Positions 26,705 to 34,814 of a stretch of 64,000 nucleotides of DNA are shown piece after piece; within the stretch, counting starts at the first letter, position 1; the number at the start of each line of letters is the position of its first letter. The notes beneath the pieces were generated by a model, which saw nothing but the letters and a program-made list of their open reading frames with translations, was not told the DNA's origin and did no database searches. Origin of the DNA: Hyphomicrobium sp. (GTDB lineage Bacteria; Pseudomonadota; Alphaproteobacteria; Rhizobiales; Hyphomicrobiaceae); assembly GCA_017512425.1 (NCBI GenBank), contig JAFWGI010000015.1, positions 551,803 to 615,802 of the forward strand, given 5' to 3'. Both the position numbers and the translations under genes were made by a program.

Positions 26705-28528
26705 CTAGGGCAGCGAGAAAACGGTTAGCGTGCCACCAAGGTTGGTATACTGCTTCAGTCCGGCGTAGCCGCCGACAGCACCGAGCCCGTCATTCGGGTT
26801 GGTCAATCCAGCAGCGAGACCGATACCCGCCCAGCCACCAACGCCCGACATGACGCCCACGTACTGCTTGCCGCCGTGGGTATACGTCATGGCGTTACTG
26901 ATGATGCCGGACGGCGTCTTGAACTTGAACAGTTCCTTACCGTCTTTCTGGTCAACAGCTTTGAAGTAGCCTTCCAGCGTTCCGTAGAAAACAACGCCGC
27001 CAGCCGTTGTCAAAGACCCTGACCACACGGAGAACTGTTCAGGCTTCGACCAGACGATCTTGCCCGCCGCTGCGTCCCAAGCGATGAAGTTCCCCATGCC
27101 ACCATGGCTGTTCGGGGCAGGGAACATCGACAGCGTGGCACCGACGTAAGGCTGGCCGGACGTGTACGATACCTTGAACGGTTCGTAGTCCATGCACACG
27201 TGGTTCGTCGGCACGTAGAACAGGCTATTCAGCTTGGAGAACGAAGCTGGCTGCATGTCTTTCGTACCGAGCGCGGCAGGGCAGATACCCTTCGTGTTGA
27301 CGTCGGCGCCCTTGCCGTCCCTAAACGTCGAATACTTCGCGACGCGGATCGGACGGCCGTAGTTTGCGCTCGCCTTATCCATATCGATGCCGGTTGCCCA
27401 GTTCACGACCGGATCGAAAATTTCGGCGACGAGAAGCTCACCGTCCTTACGGTTGAGCGTGTACGCGAAGCCGTTGCGATCGAAGTGCACGAGCGCAGGC
27501 GTTTTCTTGCCCTTGATGTCAATATCAACGAGGATGTTTTCGTTGACGCCGTCATAGTCCCATTCGTCGAAGGGCGTCATTTGATAGGCCCATCTAGCGA
27601 CGCCGGTATCAGGGTTGCGTGCGATGATCGACATCGTCCACTTCTGATCGATCGGCTTGCCGTCGGGTCCCGCACGCTGTGACGGGTTCCAGGTCGACGG
27701 GTTTGCAGTGCCATAATAGAAAAGATCGGCTTCCGGATCGTAAGACCAGCCGCCCCAAAGCGTGCCGCCGCCGATTTTCCACTGGTCCCCGTTCCATGTC
27801 TTCAACGACGAGTCCTTGCCAACGGGCTTGCCAAGCGACGTCGTCTTTTCAGGATCGAACATGATTTCGTCGTCCGGCCCGATGGTATAGGCGCGCCATA
27901 CCTTCTTTCCGCTGTTCAAGTCATAGGCGGTTGCGTAACCACGTACGCCGAACTCCGCGCCGGAAATTGCGGCGATGACTTTGTCTCTGACGATGAGAAC
28001 CGTGTTGGTCGCCGTTTCACCGCGTTTTGGGTCGCCATTGACAGCTTTCCAAAGTTCCTTGCCGGTCTTTGCGTCGAGCGCGACGACTGTCGTGTCCGCC
28101 TGCTGCAGAATGATCTTGCCTTCTGCATAGGCGAGGCCACGATTGACGGTATCGCAGCACATCACCGGAATGACAGACGGATCCTGCTTCGGTTCATATT
28201 TCCAGATGATCTTCTGTTCGTCAGCGAGATTTAGCGCGAATACGATATTCGGAAACGGCGTGTGCAGGTACATGATGTCGCCGATTACGAGCGGCGAGCC
28301 CTCGTGTCCGCGCAGCACGCCGGTCGAGAATGTCCACGCGACTTTCAGGGTCGAGACGTTCGACGTGTTGATTTGATCGAGTGTCGAGTACCGCGTCGCG
28401 CTGTAGTCGCCCGATTGCGATGCCCAGTTGTTAGGGTCGGCCTGGTTCTTGGTTACGTCGTCATTCGCCAAGGCTGGTGAGACAAGCGTCGCTGCCGCGA
28501 TACTTGCCGCAAACATCAGTTTGCGCAT
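26705..28528 (-). CDS. xoxF: Lanthanide-dependent PQQ methanol dehydrogenase XoxF
   Basis: A 607-residue periplasmic quinoprotein that oxidises methanol to formaldehyde or formate and passes electrons to a cytochrome c. The signal peptide is residues 1-21 ([20 protein letters not shown], cut after Ala21). The adjacent Cys pair of the disulfide ring is at 124-125 ([10 protein letters not shown]). Metal ligands are Glu192 (SGAEFG), Asn276 (TANPSTW), Asp324 and Asp326 (DEWDYDGVN). Asp326, where calcium-type MxaF has Ala, marks the lanthanide-binding form. A GGAGGA site precedes the start. There is no adjacent xoxG cytochrome or xoxJ, and no mxa gene is in the window. A terminator follows it; a MocR-type gene diverges upstream. 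Confidence 0.95.
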   Translation of the reverse strand: MRKLMFAASIAAATLVSPALANDDVTKNQADPNNWASQSGDYSATRYSTLDQINTSNVSTLKVAWTFSTGVLRGHEGSPLVIGDIMYLHTPFPNIVFALNLADEQKIIWKYEPKQDPSVIPVMCCDTVNRGLAYAEGKIILQQADTTVVALDAKTGKELWKAVNGDPKRGETATNTVLIVRDKVIAAISGAEFGVRGYATAYDLNSGKKVWRAYTIGPDDEIMFDPEKTTSLGKPVGKDSSLKTWNGDQWKIGGGTLWGGWSYDPEADLFYYGTANPSTWNPSQRAGPDGKPIDQKWTMSIIARNPDTGVARWAYQMTPFDEWDYDGVNENILVDIDIKGKKTPALVHFDRNGFAYTLNRKDGELLVAEIFDPVVNWATGIDMDKASANYGRPIRVAKYSTFRDGKGADVNTKGICPAALGTKDMQPASFSKLNSLFYVPTNHVCMDYEPFKVSYTSGQPYVGATLSMFPAPNSHGGMGNFIAWDAAAGKIVWSKPEQFSVWSGSLTTAGGVVFYGTLEGYFKAVDQKDGKELFKFKTPSGIISNAMTYTHGGKQYVGVMSGVGGWAGIGLAAGLTNPNDGLGAVGGYAGLKQYTNLGGTLTVFSLP

Positions 28529-28881
28529 GAACTAGTTCCTCCATTTTCGTTGCTATTCGAACCCCGTCGATGAGGGCCTTGCCGGTCATCTGGTCGTTTC
28601 ATCGGTGCTGTTTCGAATTGCCCGTGAAATCGCCGGATGAGCGGTGCACGAATGCTGACGTAAATTTGATTGCGTCAGTAGTTCCGCATCGGGACATTTT
28701 GGTAAGTCCAGCGGGATGTCTCTTGCGCGCGAATGCCAATTATTCGGCTATGAAACCGATGGCATGTTCAGCGTCTGAACTGGCCATATGAGCGACGCAG
28801 CACTTGGATCTATACGCGTGCGTTTGGTGGCTATAGGCTTTGGCCGGTGCGAGCGTCTTGTTAAGTCCATTGGAGGACGAT
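28529..28881. promoter_or_regulatory. Divergent xoxF / regulator intergenic region
   Basis: This 353-base gap separates xoxF (minus) from the MocR-type regulator (plus) and holds no gene. It contains an inverted repeat CTGACG (28655-28660) and CGTCAG (28673-28678) around a 12-base AT-rich spacer. The 8-mer TAAGTCCA occurs at 28703-28710 and again at 28862-28869, a direct repeat of the sort MocR proteins can bind. GGAC and GTCC also flank a 10-base spacer near 28692-28709. Which promoter each acts on is not known. Confidence 0.45.
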
Positions 28882-30414
28882 GTGCAGCTTCCGATCGACA
28901 TCGATCGCAATTCGTCTCTCAATCTTCAGACCCAGGTGTTTGAGCAAATTCGCGCAATGATCCTCGCGGGCCAGCTTCGCGCTGGTCAGCGCCTGCCGAG
29001 CAGCCGGCATCTGTGTCAACAGCTTCAGGTCTCAAGGATTACGATCACGCTCGCGCTCGCGCGCCTCGCGGACGAAGGCTACATCGATACTGCAAAGTCC
29101 GTCGGTACCTTTGTATCAAGAGAAATTCCGGAACAGGCGTTGCACGCCATTCAGGGCAATCTCGTGCACAAAACCCCGCCGGATTTGGTCGCCCAAATCA
29201 GATCAAGGCTTCCTGAAATTCGCTCGCACAGCCTGGTCAATCAGCACGCGCCAAGAACCGGTATCGATTTCTGGGTCGGCCGTCCCGATGCCCGCTCATT
29301 TCCTTTAAGAACGTGGACTCGCCTCACGAATAAGCGCCTGTTGAGCGCGGGTTCCGCACTGACCGAATATAGGGATCCAACGGGCGTTCCAGAGCTTCGG
29401 GACGCCATTGCCAATCATTTGCGGCCTGCGCGCGGAATTATCGCCGAGCCTGAGCAAATCATTATTACGGGTGGATGCCAGGAGGCGCTCAACCTCGTAA
29501 GCCGCATGCTTCTTGCGCCTGGAACGGATGCAATTGTGGAGTCGCCCGGATATGCCGGCGCTTCGTACTTGTTTGAATCGTACGGCGCCCGCTTGCATCA
29601 TATACGGGTCGACGAGAAAGGCCTCGACGTCGCGCAGCTACCCGACGTTGCCGGCGCTGTCGCGTATGTCACCCCCTCGCATCAATATCCCATGGGGTAC
29701 ACACTGCCTTTGGACCGAAGGCTTGAGTTGTTGGCTTGGGCTGTCAGGACAGACTCCTACATCGTCGAAGACGATTACGACAGCGACTTCAGATATGTCG
29801 GTTCTCCGTTGGCCGCTTTGAAAGCGCTCGATCGCGCAAATCGCGTGTTCTACGTCGGAACATTTTCAAAGTGTCTCGGTGCCGGACTTCGCCTTGGCTA
29901 TATTGTCGTGCCGCCAGAATTGATGCCGATTGCGCGCCGCTATAAGGCGCTCATGAACTATGGGCAGCCGTGGCTGGAGCAGGCCGTGTTGGCTGATTTT
30001 ATGAACACGGGCGGTTATGCGCGTCATTTGAGAAAAATCAGACAGCACTATCGCGGCAAGCGGGACGCGCTTTTGAAGGCGCTGGACCTTCGCTTCGGTC
30101 AGACAGTAACGATCGGCGCCGAAGCTGGAATGCATATGGTTTGGCGGACACCCAATCACTTGCCGCCTGCATCGGAGATCGTTGCACGCGTTTTAAATTG
30201 CGGCGTCGGCGTCTATGACCTGTCGCCGAGATCTGCCGTCATCACCAGTGGTGCACCCGAAAACGATCGCTATCTCATTTTTGGATATTCTTCGCTATCT
30301 GAGAAACAGATATCGATGGGCATCGAGCGCCTCGCCGATGAATTGGAAAAAACGCATGTATTAGCGCGCACGCGCGTGCTGGCGGCAACGGCTTCCAAGC
30401 AACGCGTTTTGTGA
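28882..30414 (+). CDS. MocR-family (GntR-type) regulator with aminotransferase domain
   Basis: A 510-residue regulator. The GTG at 28882 follows TTGGAGGACGAT and is the best start; the frame extends upstream to 28840 with weak support. The N-terminal winged helix (GQLRAGQRLPSSRHLCQQLQ, VSRITITLALARLADEGYI) binds DNA. The C-terminal 380 residues are a fold-type I aminotransferase-like domain with VTPSHQYPMGYTL, EDDYDSDFRY and the PLP Lys in GTFSKCLGAGLRLGY. Relatives include PdxR and GabR, which respond to PLP or to amino compounds. It diverges from xoxF, so it may regulate itself or xoxF; this is not shown. A weak hairpin follows. Confidence 0.88.
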   Translation: MQLPIDIDRNSSLNLQTQVFEQIRAMILAGQLRAGQRLPSSRHLCQQLQVSRITITLALARLADEGYIDTAKSVGTFVSREIPEQALHAIQGNLVHKTPPDLVAQIRSRLPEIRSHSLVNQHAPRTGIDFWVGRPDARSFPLRTWTRLTNKRLLSAGSALTEYRDPTGVPELRDAIANHLRPARGIIAEPEQIIITGGCQEALNLVSRMLLAPGTDAIVESPGYAGASYLFESYGARLHHIRVDEKGLDVAQLPDVAGAVAYVTPSHQYPMGYTLPLDRRLELLAWAVRTDSYIVEDDYDSDFRYVGSPLAALKALDRANRVFYVGTFSKCLGAGLRLGYIVVPPELMPIARRYKALMNYGQPWLEQAVLADFMNTGGYARHLRKIRQHYRGKRDALLKALDLRFGQTVTIGAEAGMHMVWRTPNHLPPASEIVARVLNCGVGVYDLSPRSAVITSGAPENDRYLIFGYSSLSEKQISMGIERLADELEKTHVLARTRVLAATASKQRVL

Positions 30415-30422
30415 AAACGCGG

Positions 30423-30444
30423 GGCGCTGCTAAGACTCAGCGCC
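30423..30444 (+). terminator. Possible terminator hairpin after the MocR-type gene
   Basis: GGCGCTG and CAGCGCC pair around an 8-base loop, starting about 8 bases after the stop. No T-run follows, so the terminator call is weak. Confidence 0.35.
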
Positions 30445-30610
30445 GCGGTTCGCGATTAACACACAGAAACGTCTGAATAAAATCTGGATCGCGCGGTTTT
30501 AACCTCGCGCGCAGCGCTTATCTAGGCGCTGCCACGATCGGCGGGTTAAAAGGAGATGCGCTGCTGCGTCGTCGTGCCAGCGTGAGATGCGTCCTAGCTC
30601 GGAGCCTGTC

Positions 30611-31057
30611 ATGGTCGATAATCTGTTTCTGCTTGCCGTTGCTTCGCTTGGCTGGGGGCTGTCGCTCGCGACCTACCGCCTTTTCGCCCGCTCGAACGGA
30701 TGGCCGATGGGCGCGCTGCACGCCGACCTCCCGGTCATCCCGGTTTTGATCGGGATATTTGGCTTGGTGGCTGGGCTACTGTTCGCATCGGCGCGCGGGG
30801 CTGATGACGGCGGCTGGGTGATTATCGCGTTCGGGTTCGTATTGGCGGCGGTCTGGACCGGATTTCTGCGCGTCGGTTCGCAGGTCGCGCTCTTCCTGGT
30901 GCCGGTTGTCACATTTCTTTTGCTTTTGGGCTGGTTGGCCGTCCCGCTCGGCTATTCGGAGCGGAAATGGGCGACCGAGCAGCCAACCGAGACTTTGAAA
31001 CGGCGCGGCCTGATCCAGGAGCAAACGTTGCCGGCGCCCGGCACGCGGGCTGACTGA
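30611..31057 (+). CDS. Small membrane protein, function unknown
   Basis: A 148-residue protein starting at ATG 30611, with CGGAGCCTGTC as ribosome binding site. It has four or five hydrophobic segments (DNLFLLAVASLGWGLSLATY, VIPVLIGIFGLVAGLLFASA, GWVIIAFGFVLAAVWTGFL, VALFLVPVVTFLLLLGWL), then a short charged tail. I do not recognise a named family. It lies between the regulator and the nuo operon with a terminator after it, so it is probably a single-gene unit. Confidence 0.7.
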   Translation: MVDNLFLLAVASLGWGLSLATYRLFARSNGWPMGALHADLPVIPVLIGIFGLVAGLLFASARGADDGGWVIIAFGFVLAAVWTGFLRVGSQVALFLVPVVTFLLLLGWLAVPLGYSERKWATEQPTETLKRRGLIQEQTLPAPGTRAD

Positions 31058-31120
31058 GATCAGCCTTTCCCGCGCGGCCTCATCCGAAGGTCGCGTGTTG
31101 CCACTTCTGTAGATTTGTCG

Positions 31121-31155
31121 CACCCGGCAGGCCAGAGCGTCCGCCGGGTGTTTTT
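31121..31155 (+). terminator. Rho-independent terminator
   Basis: CACCCGGC and GCCGGGTG pair (8 bases, 14-base loop) and are followed by TTTTT. It separates the small membrane protein gene from the nuo operon. Confidence 0.8.
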
Positions 31156-31344
31156 GTACGTTCTGTGGGCGTAACCCTGCGGCATTGCTTGCACTGTTCG
31201 TTTGATGCGTGCACTGGACCGGGAGAATGCTGCAGGGTTAATGTCCGCCGCATTGCAAGATTCTTTGTCTGGGCAAACTTATCCCCCCACTTCACGTGCG
31301 GGTTACAATGCTGCCTCACATGTTTTGGTCTTGAGGAGCCGCCA

Positions 31345-32574
31345 ATGGCCGTTCGCCGTCTACACCCCGATCAGCCCTCGCATTTTGCTTTTTCGGCGGA
31401 AAATGAAGCGTGGGCGCGGGAGCAGATCGCGAAATATCCGGCTGGCAAGCAGGCAGGCGCGATCATCCAGCTGCTGTGGCGCGCCCAGGAACAGGCCGGT
31501 TGGCTCCCGGAACCGGCGATCCGGCACGTCACCGAGATGCTCGGCATGGCGCACATCCGTGGCCTCGAGGTCGCGACGTTCTACACGATGTTTCAGTTGT
31601 CGCCCGTCGGCCGCAAGGCACACGTCCAGGTCTGCGGGACGACGCCGTGCATGTTGCGCGGGTCGAACGACCTCGTCGACGTCTGCAAGCGCCGCATCGC
31701 GCCGCACCAGCACGAGCTGAGCGCCGACGGTACGATGTCGTGGGAAGAAGTCGAGTGCATGGGCAATTGCGCCAACGCGCCGATGGTACAGATCTATAAG
31801 GATACGTTCGAAGATTTGACGCCGGCATCGCTTGAAGCGGTGCTCGACGGATTTGCAGCGGGCGAACCGCCGGTTGCGGGATCGCAGATCGGCCGCATCG
31901 CGTCGTGCCCGGAGGGTGGGCAGACCTCTCTGACCGATCCGAAGCTCTACGATGGCTCGACCATCGGCGCTTGGAAAAAGCGTTTCGAAGAAACAGCGCC
32001 TCCTCCCGCGGCCGTTGAAGCTGCACCCGCGAGTGCGCTCGCGTCGCCAGCGCATAAGGCAGCGGTCGCAAGTGGCACGTCGCCGTCGTCGCCGGGCGGC
32101 GCTCCTGCGGCCACCGCTCCGCAGGCTCCGGCCGTGCATCCGGCGGCGCTCGCTGCCATGGCCAATGCCGGCCTTGTCAAGGAACTGAACGAGCGCGGTG
32201 GTGGCGGTAAGCCGCTCAGTGCCGACGAACTTGAAAAATTGAAGACGCCGACGCCGACGGTTTTGCGCGCGCCGCAATTCGGTGGCGGCGGCGATGCAAA
32301 GCCTGAATTGCTGGCGGTGCCGCGCTACGGCAAGGGCGATGATCTGGGACTGATTTGGGGCGTTGCCGACAAGCTCGCCGAGAAGCTCAACGCGCTCGGC
32401 ATCTGGCATTTCGATCAAATCGCCAGCTGGACGCCGGCGAACGTCGCGTGGTTCGAAACGCAAATGGATGGCTTCAAAGGTCGAATTGATCGCGACAAGT
32501 GGATCGAGCAATGCCAGAAGCTGGCGAGCGGCTGGCGGCCGGGCAGCGATGTCGGCGAACGGCCGAAGGGGTAA
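31345..32574 (+). CDS. nuoE: NADH-quinone oxidoreductase subunit E with a C-terminal extension
   Basis: A 409-residue NuoE, the complex I 24-kDa-type subunit that holds the N1a 2Fe-2S cluster. The start at 31345 has GAGGAGCCGCCA before the ATG. The thioredoxin-like domain (residues 1-175) shows the four Cys ligands at 97, 102, 138 and 142 (VCGTTPCMLRG, CMGNCANAP). NuoE is usually 160-250 residues; here an Ala/Pro-rich linker (about 215-285) joins a last module of about 65 residues, which reappears at the end of ribosomal protein S2 at 59399. It starts the nuo genes of this window; nuoABCD are not upstream. Confidence 0.95.
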   Translation: MAVRRLHPDQPSHFAFSAENEAWAREQIAKYPAGKQAGAIIQLLWRAQEQAGWLPEPAIRHVTEMLGMAHIRGLEVATFYTMFQLSPVGRKAHVQVCGTTPCMLRGSNDLVDVCKRRIAPHQHELSADGTMSWEEVECMGNCANAPMVQIYKDTFEDLTPASLEAVLDGFAAGEPPVAGSQIGRIASCPEGGQTSLTDPKLYDGSTIGAWKKRFEETAPPPAAVEAAPASALASPAHKAAVASGTSPSSPGGAPAATAPQAPAVHPAALAAMANAGLVKELNERGGGGKPLSADELEKLKTPTPTVLRAPQFGGGGDAKPELLAVPRYGKGDDLGLIWGVADKLAEKLNALGIWHFDQIASWTPANVAWFETQMDGFKGRIDRDKWIEQCQKLASGWRPGSDVGERPKG

Positions 32575-32577
32575 GAC

Positions 32578-33864
32578 ATGCTTGAAGATCGCGACCGTAT
32601 ATTCCGCAACCTATATGGCTTTCACGATGCGGGCCTGAAGGGTGCAATCCGCCGTGGCGCGTGGGACGGCACGAAGCTGTTTATCGATCGCGGCCACGAC
32701 TGGATCATCGACGAAGTCAAAAAATCGGGCTTGCGTGGCCGCGGCGGCGCGGGCTTTCCGACGGGCCTCAAGTGGTCGTTCATGCCGAAGGCCGATCCGC
32801 GCCCGAGCTATCTCGTGATCAATGCCGACGAGTCTGAGCCGGGCTCTTGCAAGGACCGCGAAATTCTGAGGCACGATCCGCATCTGCTTGTCGAAGGCGC
32901 GTTGCTGGCGTCGTTCGCGATGCGAGCACATACAAGCTACGTCTATGTTCGCGGCGAATACATCCGCGAGCGCGAAGCCCTGCAGCGGGCCGTCGATGAG
33001 GCTTACGCCGCCAATCTGATCGGCAAGAACAACGTGCATGGCTGGGATTTCGATCTCTACGTCGTGCACGGCGCGGGCGCCTACATCTGCGGCGAAGAAA
33101 CCGCGATGCTTGAGTCAATAGAAGGCAAGAAAGGCCAGCCGCGTCTGAAGCCGCCATTCCCGGCGAACGTCGGACTTTGGGGCGCGCCGACGACGATCAA
33201 CAACGTCGAAAGTATTGCGGTTGCAGGCGAAATCTTGCGTCGTGGCGCGACGTGGTTCGCCGACCTCGGCATCCCGAACAACACCGGCACAAAGCTGTTC
33301 CAGATTTCCGGACACGTCGATAAGCCGTGCGTCGTCGAGGAAGAAATGGGCATCCCAATGAAGGAGCTCATAGAGAAGCATTGCGGCGGCGTGCGTGGCG
33401 GCTGGGATAATCTTCTCGCCGTAATTCCAGGCGGATCGTCGGTGCGCTGTATCACGGCCGCGCAGGCGACCGACGTGACGATGGATTTTGACGCGCTCGG
33501 CAAGCTCGGGTCGGGGCTTGGCACGGCGGCGGTGATCGTCATGGACAAGTCGACTGACATCATCGCGGCCATCCGCCGGCTCGCGTACTTCTATAAGCAT
33601 GAAAGCTGCGGCCAGTGTACGCCGTGCCGTGAAGGCACGGGCTGGATGTGGCGCGTGCTCGAACGCATGGAGCGCGGCCGCGCCGAGAAGAGCGAGATCG
33701 ACATGCTGTTCGACGTCACGAAGCAGGTCGAGGGCCACACGATCTGCGCGCTGGGTGATGCCGCGGCGTGGCCGGTGCAGGGCTTGATCAAGAACTTCCG
33801 TCCCGTCATCGAGGCGCGGATCGACGACTATAAGAAGTCGCATGCGCGTCAGGCGGCGGAGTAG
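32578..33864 (+). CDS. nuoF: NADH-quinone oxidoreductase subunit F
   Basis: A 428-residue NuoF, the peripheral-arm subunit that binds NADH and FMN and carries the N3 4Fe-4S cluster. [13 protein letters not shown] (nucleotide-binding), [14 protein letters not shown] and the cluster Cys in [12 protein letters not shown], with the further Cys in TICALGD, are all present. It starts three bases after the nuoE stop and ends in TAG three bases before the next small gene. Confidence 0.97.
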   Translation: MLEDRDRIFRNLYGFHDAGLKGAIRRGAWDGTKLFIDRGHDWIIDEVKKSGLRGRGGAGFPTGLKWSFMPKADPRPSYLVINADESEPGSCKDREILRHDPHLLVEGALLASFAMRAHTSYVYVRGEYIREREALQRAVDEAYAANLIGKNNVHGWDFDLYVVHGAGAYICGEETAMLESIEGKKGQPRLKPPFPANVGLWGAPTTINNVESIAVAGEILRRGATWFADLGIPNNTGTKLFQISGHVDKPCVVEEEMGIPMKELIEKHCGGVRGGWDNLLAVIPGGSSVRCITAAQATDVTMDFDALGKLGSGLGTAAVIVMDKSTDIIAAIRRLAYFYKHESCGQCTPCREGTGWMWRVLERMERGRAEKSEIDMLFDVTKQVEGHTICALGDAAAWPVQGLIKNFRPVIEARIDDYKKSHARQAAE

Positions 33865-33867
33865 GGC

Positions 33868-34146
33868 ATGACCAAGCCTACACCAGACAGATTGATCGTA
33901 ACTTCGCTTCTGGTTTGCGGTGGCTTCGTTTTGATCTCGTACTGGCTATGGCGTCTCAACAGCGCCCACCGCATGTTCGTCGGAGCGTGGGGTATCGCGT
34001 GCCTGGGGGCGGCGATGGTTGTTGCGCCTATTGATGCTCGTTTGAGAACACTAAGCGTGGCATTGCGCGTCTTTGGGGGGCTTGTCCTAATCACCGCGAT
34101 CGTCGGCATTTCCATTTTTGCCTACATTGCATATCGAGGGATATAG
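33868..34146 (+). CDS. Small membrane protein between nuoF and nuoG, function unknown
   Basis: A 92-residue protein with three hydrophobic segments (TSLLVCGGFVLISYWLWRL, FVGAWGIACLGAAMVVA, FGGLVLITAIVGISIFAYIA). Its start lies in TAGGGCATGACCAAG, the same junction sequence that precedes the duplicated nuoG start at 34304. It is probably translated by coupling to nuoF, whose stop is three bases upstream. It may be an insertion passenger rather than a complex I part; no family is recognised. Confidence 0.6.
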   Translation: MTKPTPDRLIVTSLLVCGGFVLISYWLWRLNSAHRMFVGAWGIACLGAAMVVAPIDARLRTLSVALRVFGGLVLITAIVGISIFAYIAYRGI

Positions 34147-34165
34147 CGGCATGGCCAAGAAACTC
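34144..34165 (+). repeat. Partial copy of the nuoF-nuoG junction and nuoG start (copy 1)
   Basis: TAGCGGCATGGCCAAGAAACTC resembles the copy at 34304 over 21-22 bases. Here the TAG is the stop of the 92-residue gene. The similarity to nuoG stops after AAACTC. The ATG at 34151 opens a 51-codon frame that runs through the palindromic element at 34182-34271 and ends in TAG at 34304-34306, where the next copy starts. Confidence 0.65.
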
Positions 34166-34181
34166 GATTTCGCTTCATTGT

Positions 34182-34271
34182 CGTCATGCTGGCGCAGGCC
34201 GGGATCCACCCAGGCATCCGGTGGGGCGCGGTCGCTGGCTTGGATGGATCCCCGCCTTCGCGGGGATGACG
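34182..34271. repeat. MITE-like dispersed palindromic repeat, about 90 bases
   Basis: CGTCATGCTGGCG at the left and CGCGGGGATGACG at the right are ends of imperfect 27-base inverted arms that include GGGATCCA and TGGATCC. The centre CCCAGGCATCCGGTGGGGC is not palindromic. The pattern (GTCATCCCCGCGAAGGCGGG on the other strand) is one I associate with dispersed repeats in Hyphomicrobiales genomes. This is the only copy in the window. Confidence 0.7.
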
Positions 34272-34303
34272 GTCTTTTGTGGTTCTTGGGGTCGAGGTTG
34301 ACA

Positions 34304-34335
34304 TAGGGCATGACCAAGAAACTCATCATCGACGG
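34304..34335 (+). repeat. Direct copy of the nuoG start (copy 2)
   Basis: After TAGGGC, the 26 bases 34310-34335 match nuoG positions 34815-34840 except for one base (25 of 26). The element with the DUF559 gene begins 11 bases later, so the two copies flank it. This could be a target duplication or a leftover of the original nuoG start. Confidence 0.85.
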
Positions 34336-34399
34336 GCGCACAATTTCCCTCTCCCCTTGGGGAGAGGGTCAGGGTGAGGGGGCGTGCACTTATGCGTAG
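34310..34399 (+). pseudogene. Truncated nuoG start reading into the palindromic element
   Basis: The copied nuoG start (MTKKLIIDG) continues for 29 codons through the left hairpin and stops at TAG 34397-34399. The stop lies five bases past the first base of the DUF559 ATG at 34392, so ribosomes that start here could re-initiate on the DUF559 gene. It has no Fe-S domain and cannot be functional NuoG. Confidence 0.7.
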
Positions 34400-34786
34400 T
34401 GGTGCTGTGAGCCTAGCGAGAGATTTGCGCCGACACGAGACTGCTGCAGAGCAGGCATTGTGGTCGCGACTTCGCAATCGCCAGATCGACGGCTGGAAGT
34501 TCAAGCGGCAAGTTCCATTCGGGCGATTTGTTTTGGACTTCTATTGTTCCGATGCACGCTTAGCTGTCGAAGTTGATGGTGATACGCATGGTACTGCCGC
34601 CGACATTTCCAATGATAGCGATCGTACCAAGTTCCTCGAAGAGCAGGGTGTTAAAGTCCTCCGATTTTGGAACACTGACGTGCGTGACAACATCGAAGGT
34701 GTGCTAGAGATGATTTATCTCGCGCTCGGCCAGCAGCCCGCCCCCTCACCGGCGCTTCGCGCCCGCCTCTCCCCAAGGGGAGAGGC
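34347..34786. mobile_element. Candidate mobile element: palindromic ends enclosing a DUF559 nuclease gene
   Basis: The left end is a 22-base palindrome at 34347-34368 (arm CCCTCTCCCC). It is followed by GGTGAGGGGGC at 34373-34383. The right end has the exact inverse GCCCCCTCACC at 34740-34750, a small GGCGC hairpin at 34751-34763, and a 22-base palindrome at 34765-34786 (arm GCCTCTCCCC). The DUF559 gene fills the middle. Elements at 38474-38601 and 61606-61721 have the same plan with a 25-base centre. It sits between two copies of the nuoG start. Mobility is inferred, not shown. Confidence 0.65.
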
Positions 34787-34811
34787 TAGCCAGCAGCGAG
34801 GAGCGCGATAA
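34392..34811 (+). CDS. DUF559 (Vsr-like) endonuclease-domain protein inside a palindromic element
   Basis: A 139-residue protein. The core (residues 1-115) is the DUF559 fold related to very-short-patch-repair endonucleases, with the PD-(D/E)XK-type residues Asp49 (RFVLDFYC), Glu60 and Asp62 (AVEVDGDTHG) and His66. The ending RFWNTDVRDNIEGVLEMIY is also typical. The last 23 residues (PSPALRARLSPRGEAS and so on) are encoded by the right-hand palindrome, so the gene and the repeat are one unit. It stops three bases before nuoG and may be translated by coupling from the nuoG remnant. DNA cleavage is expected for the family; its substrate here is unknown. Confidence 0.85.
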   Translation: MRSGAVSLARDLRRHETAAEQALWSRLRNRQIDGWKFKRQVPFGRFVLDFYCSDARLAVEVDGDTHGTAADISNDSDRTKFLEEQGVKVLRFWNTDVRDNIEGVLEMIYLALGQQPAPSPALRARLSPRGEASQQRGAR

Positions 34812-34814
34812 CCG

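Noticed and set aside
26705..28528. MxaF (calcium methanol dehydrogenase) as the identity of the PQQ enzyme
   Set aside because: Asp326 in DEWDYDGVN is the lanthanide-binding residue; MxaF has Ala there.
34118..34306. 62-codon frame running through the MITE-like repeat
   Set aside because: The second half is encoded by repeat DNA and only the nuoG-like start resembles a real gene, so I list it as a junction repeat instead.
34347..34786. CRISPR array for the CTCTCCCC repeats
   Set aside because: The repeats are inverted, few and not regularly spaced with unique spacers; no cas gene is present.
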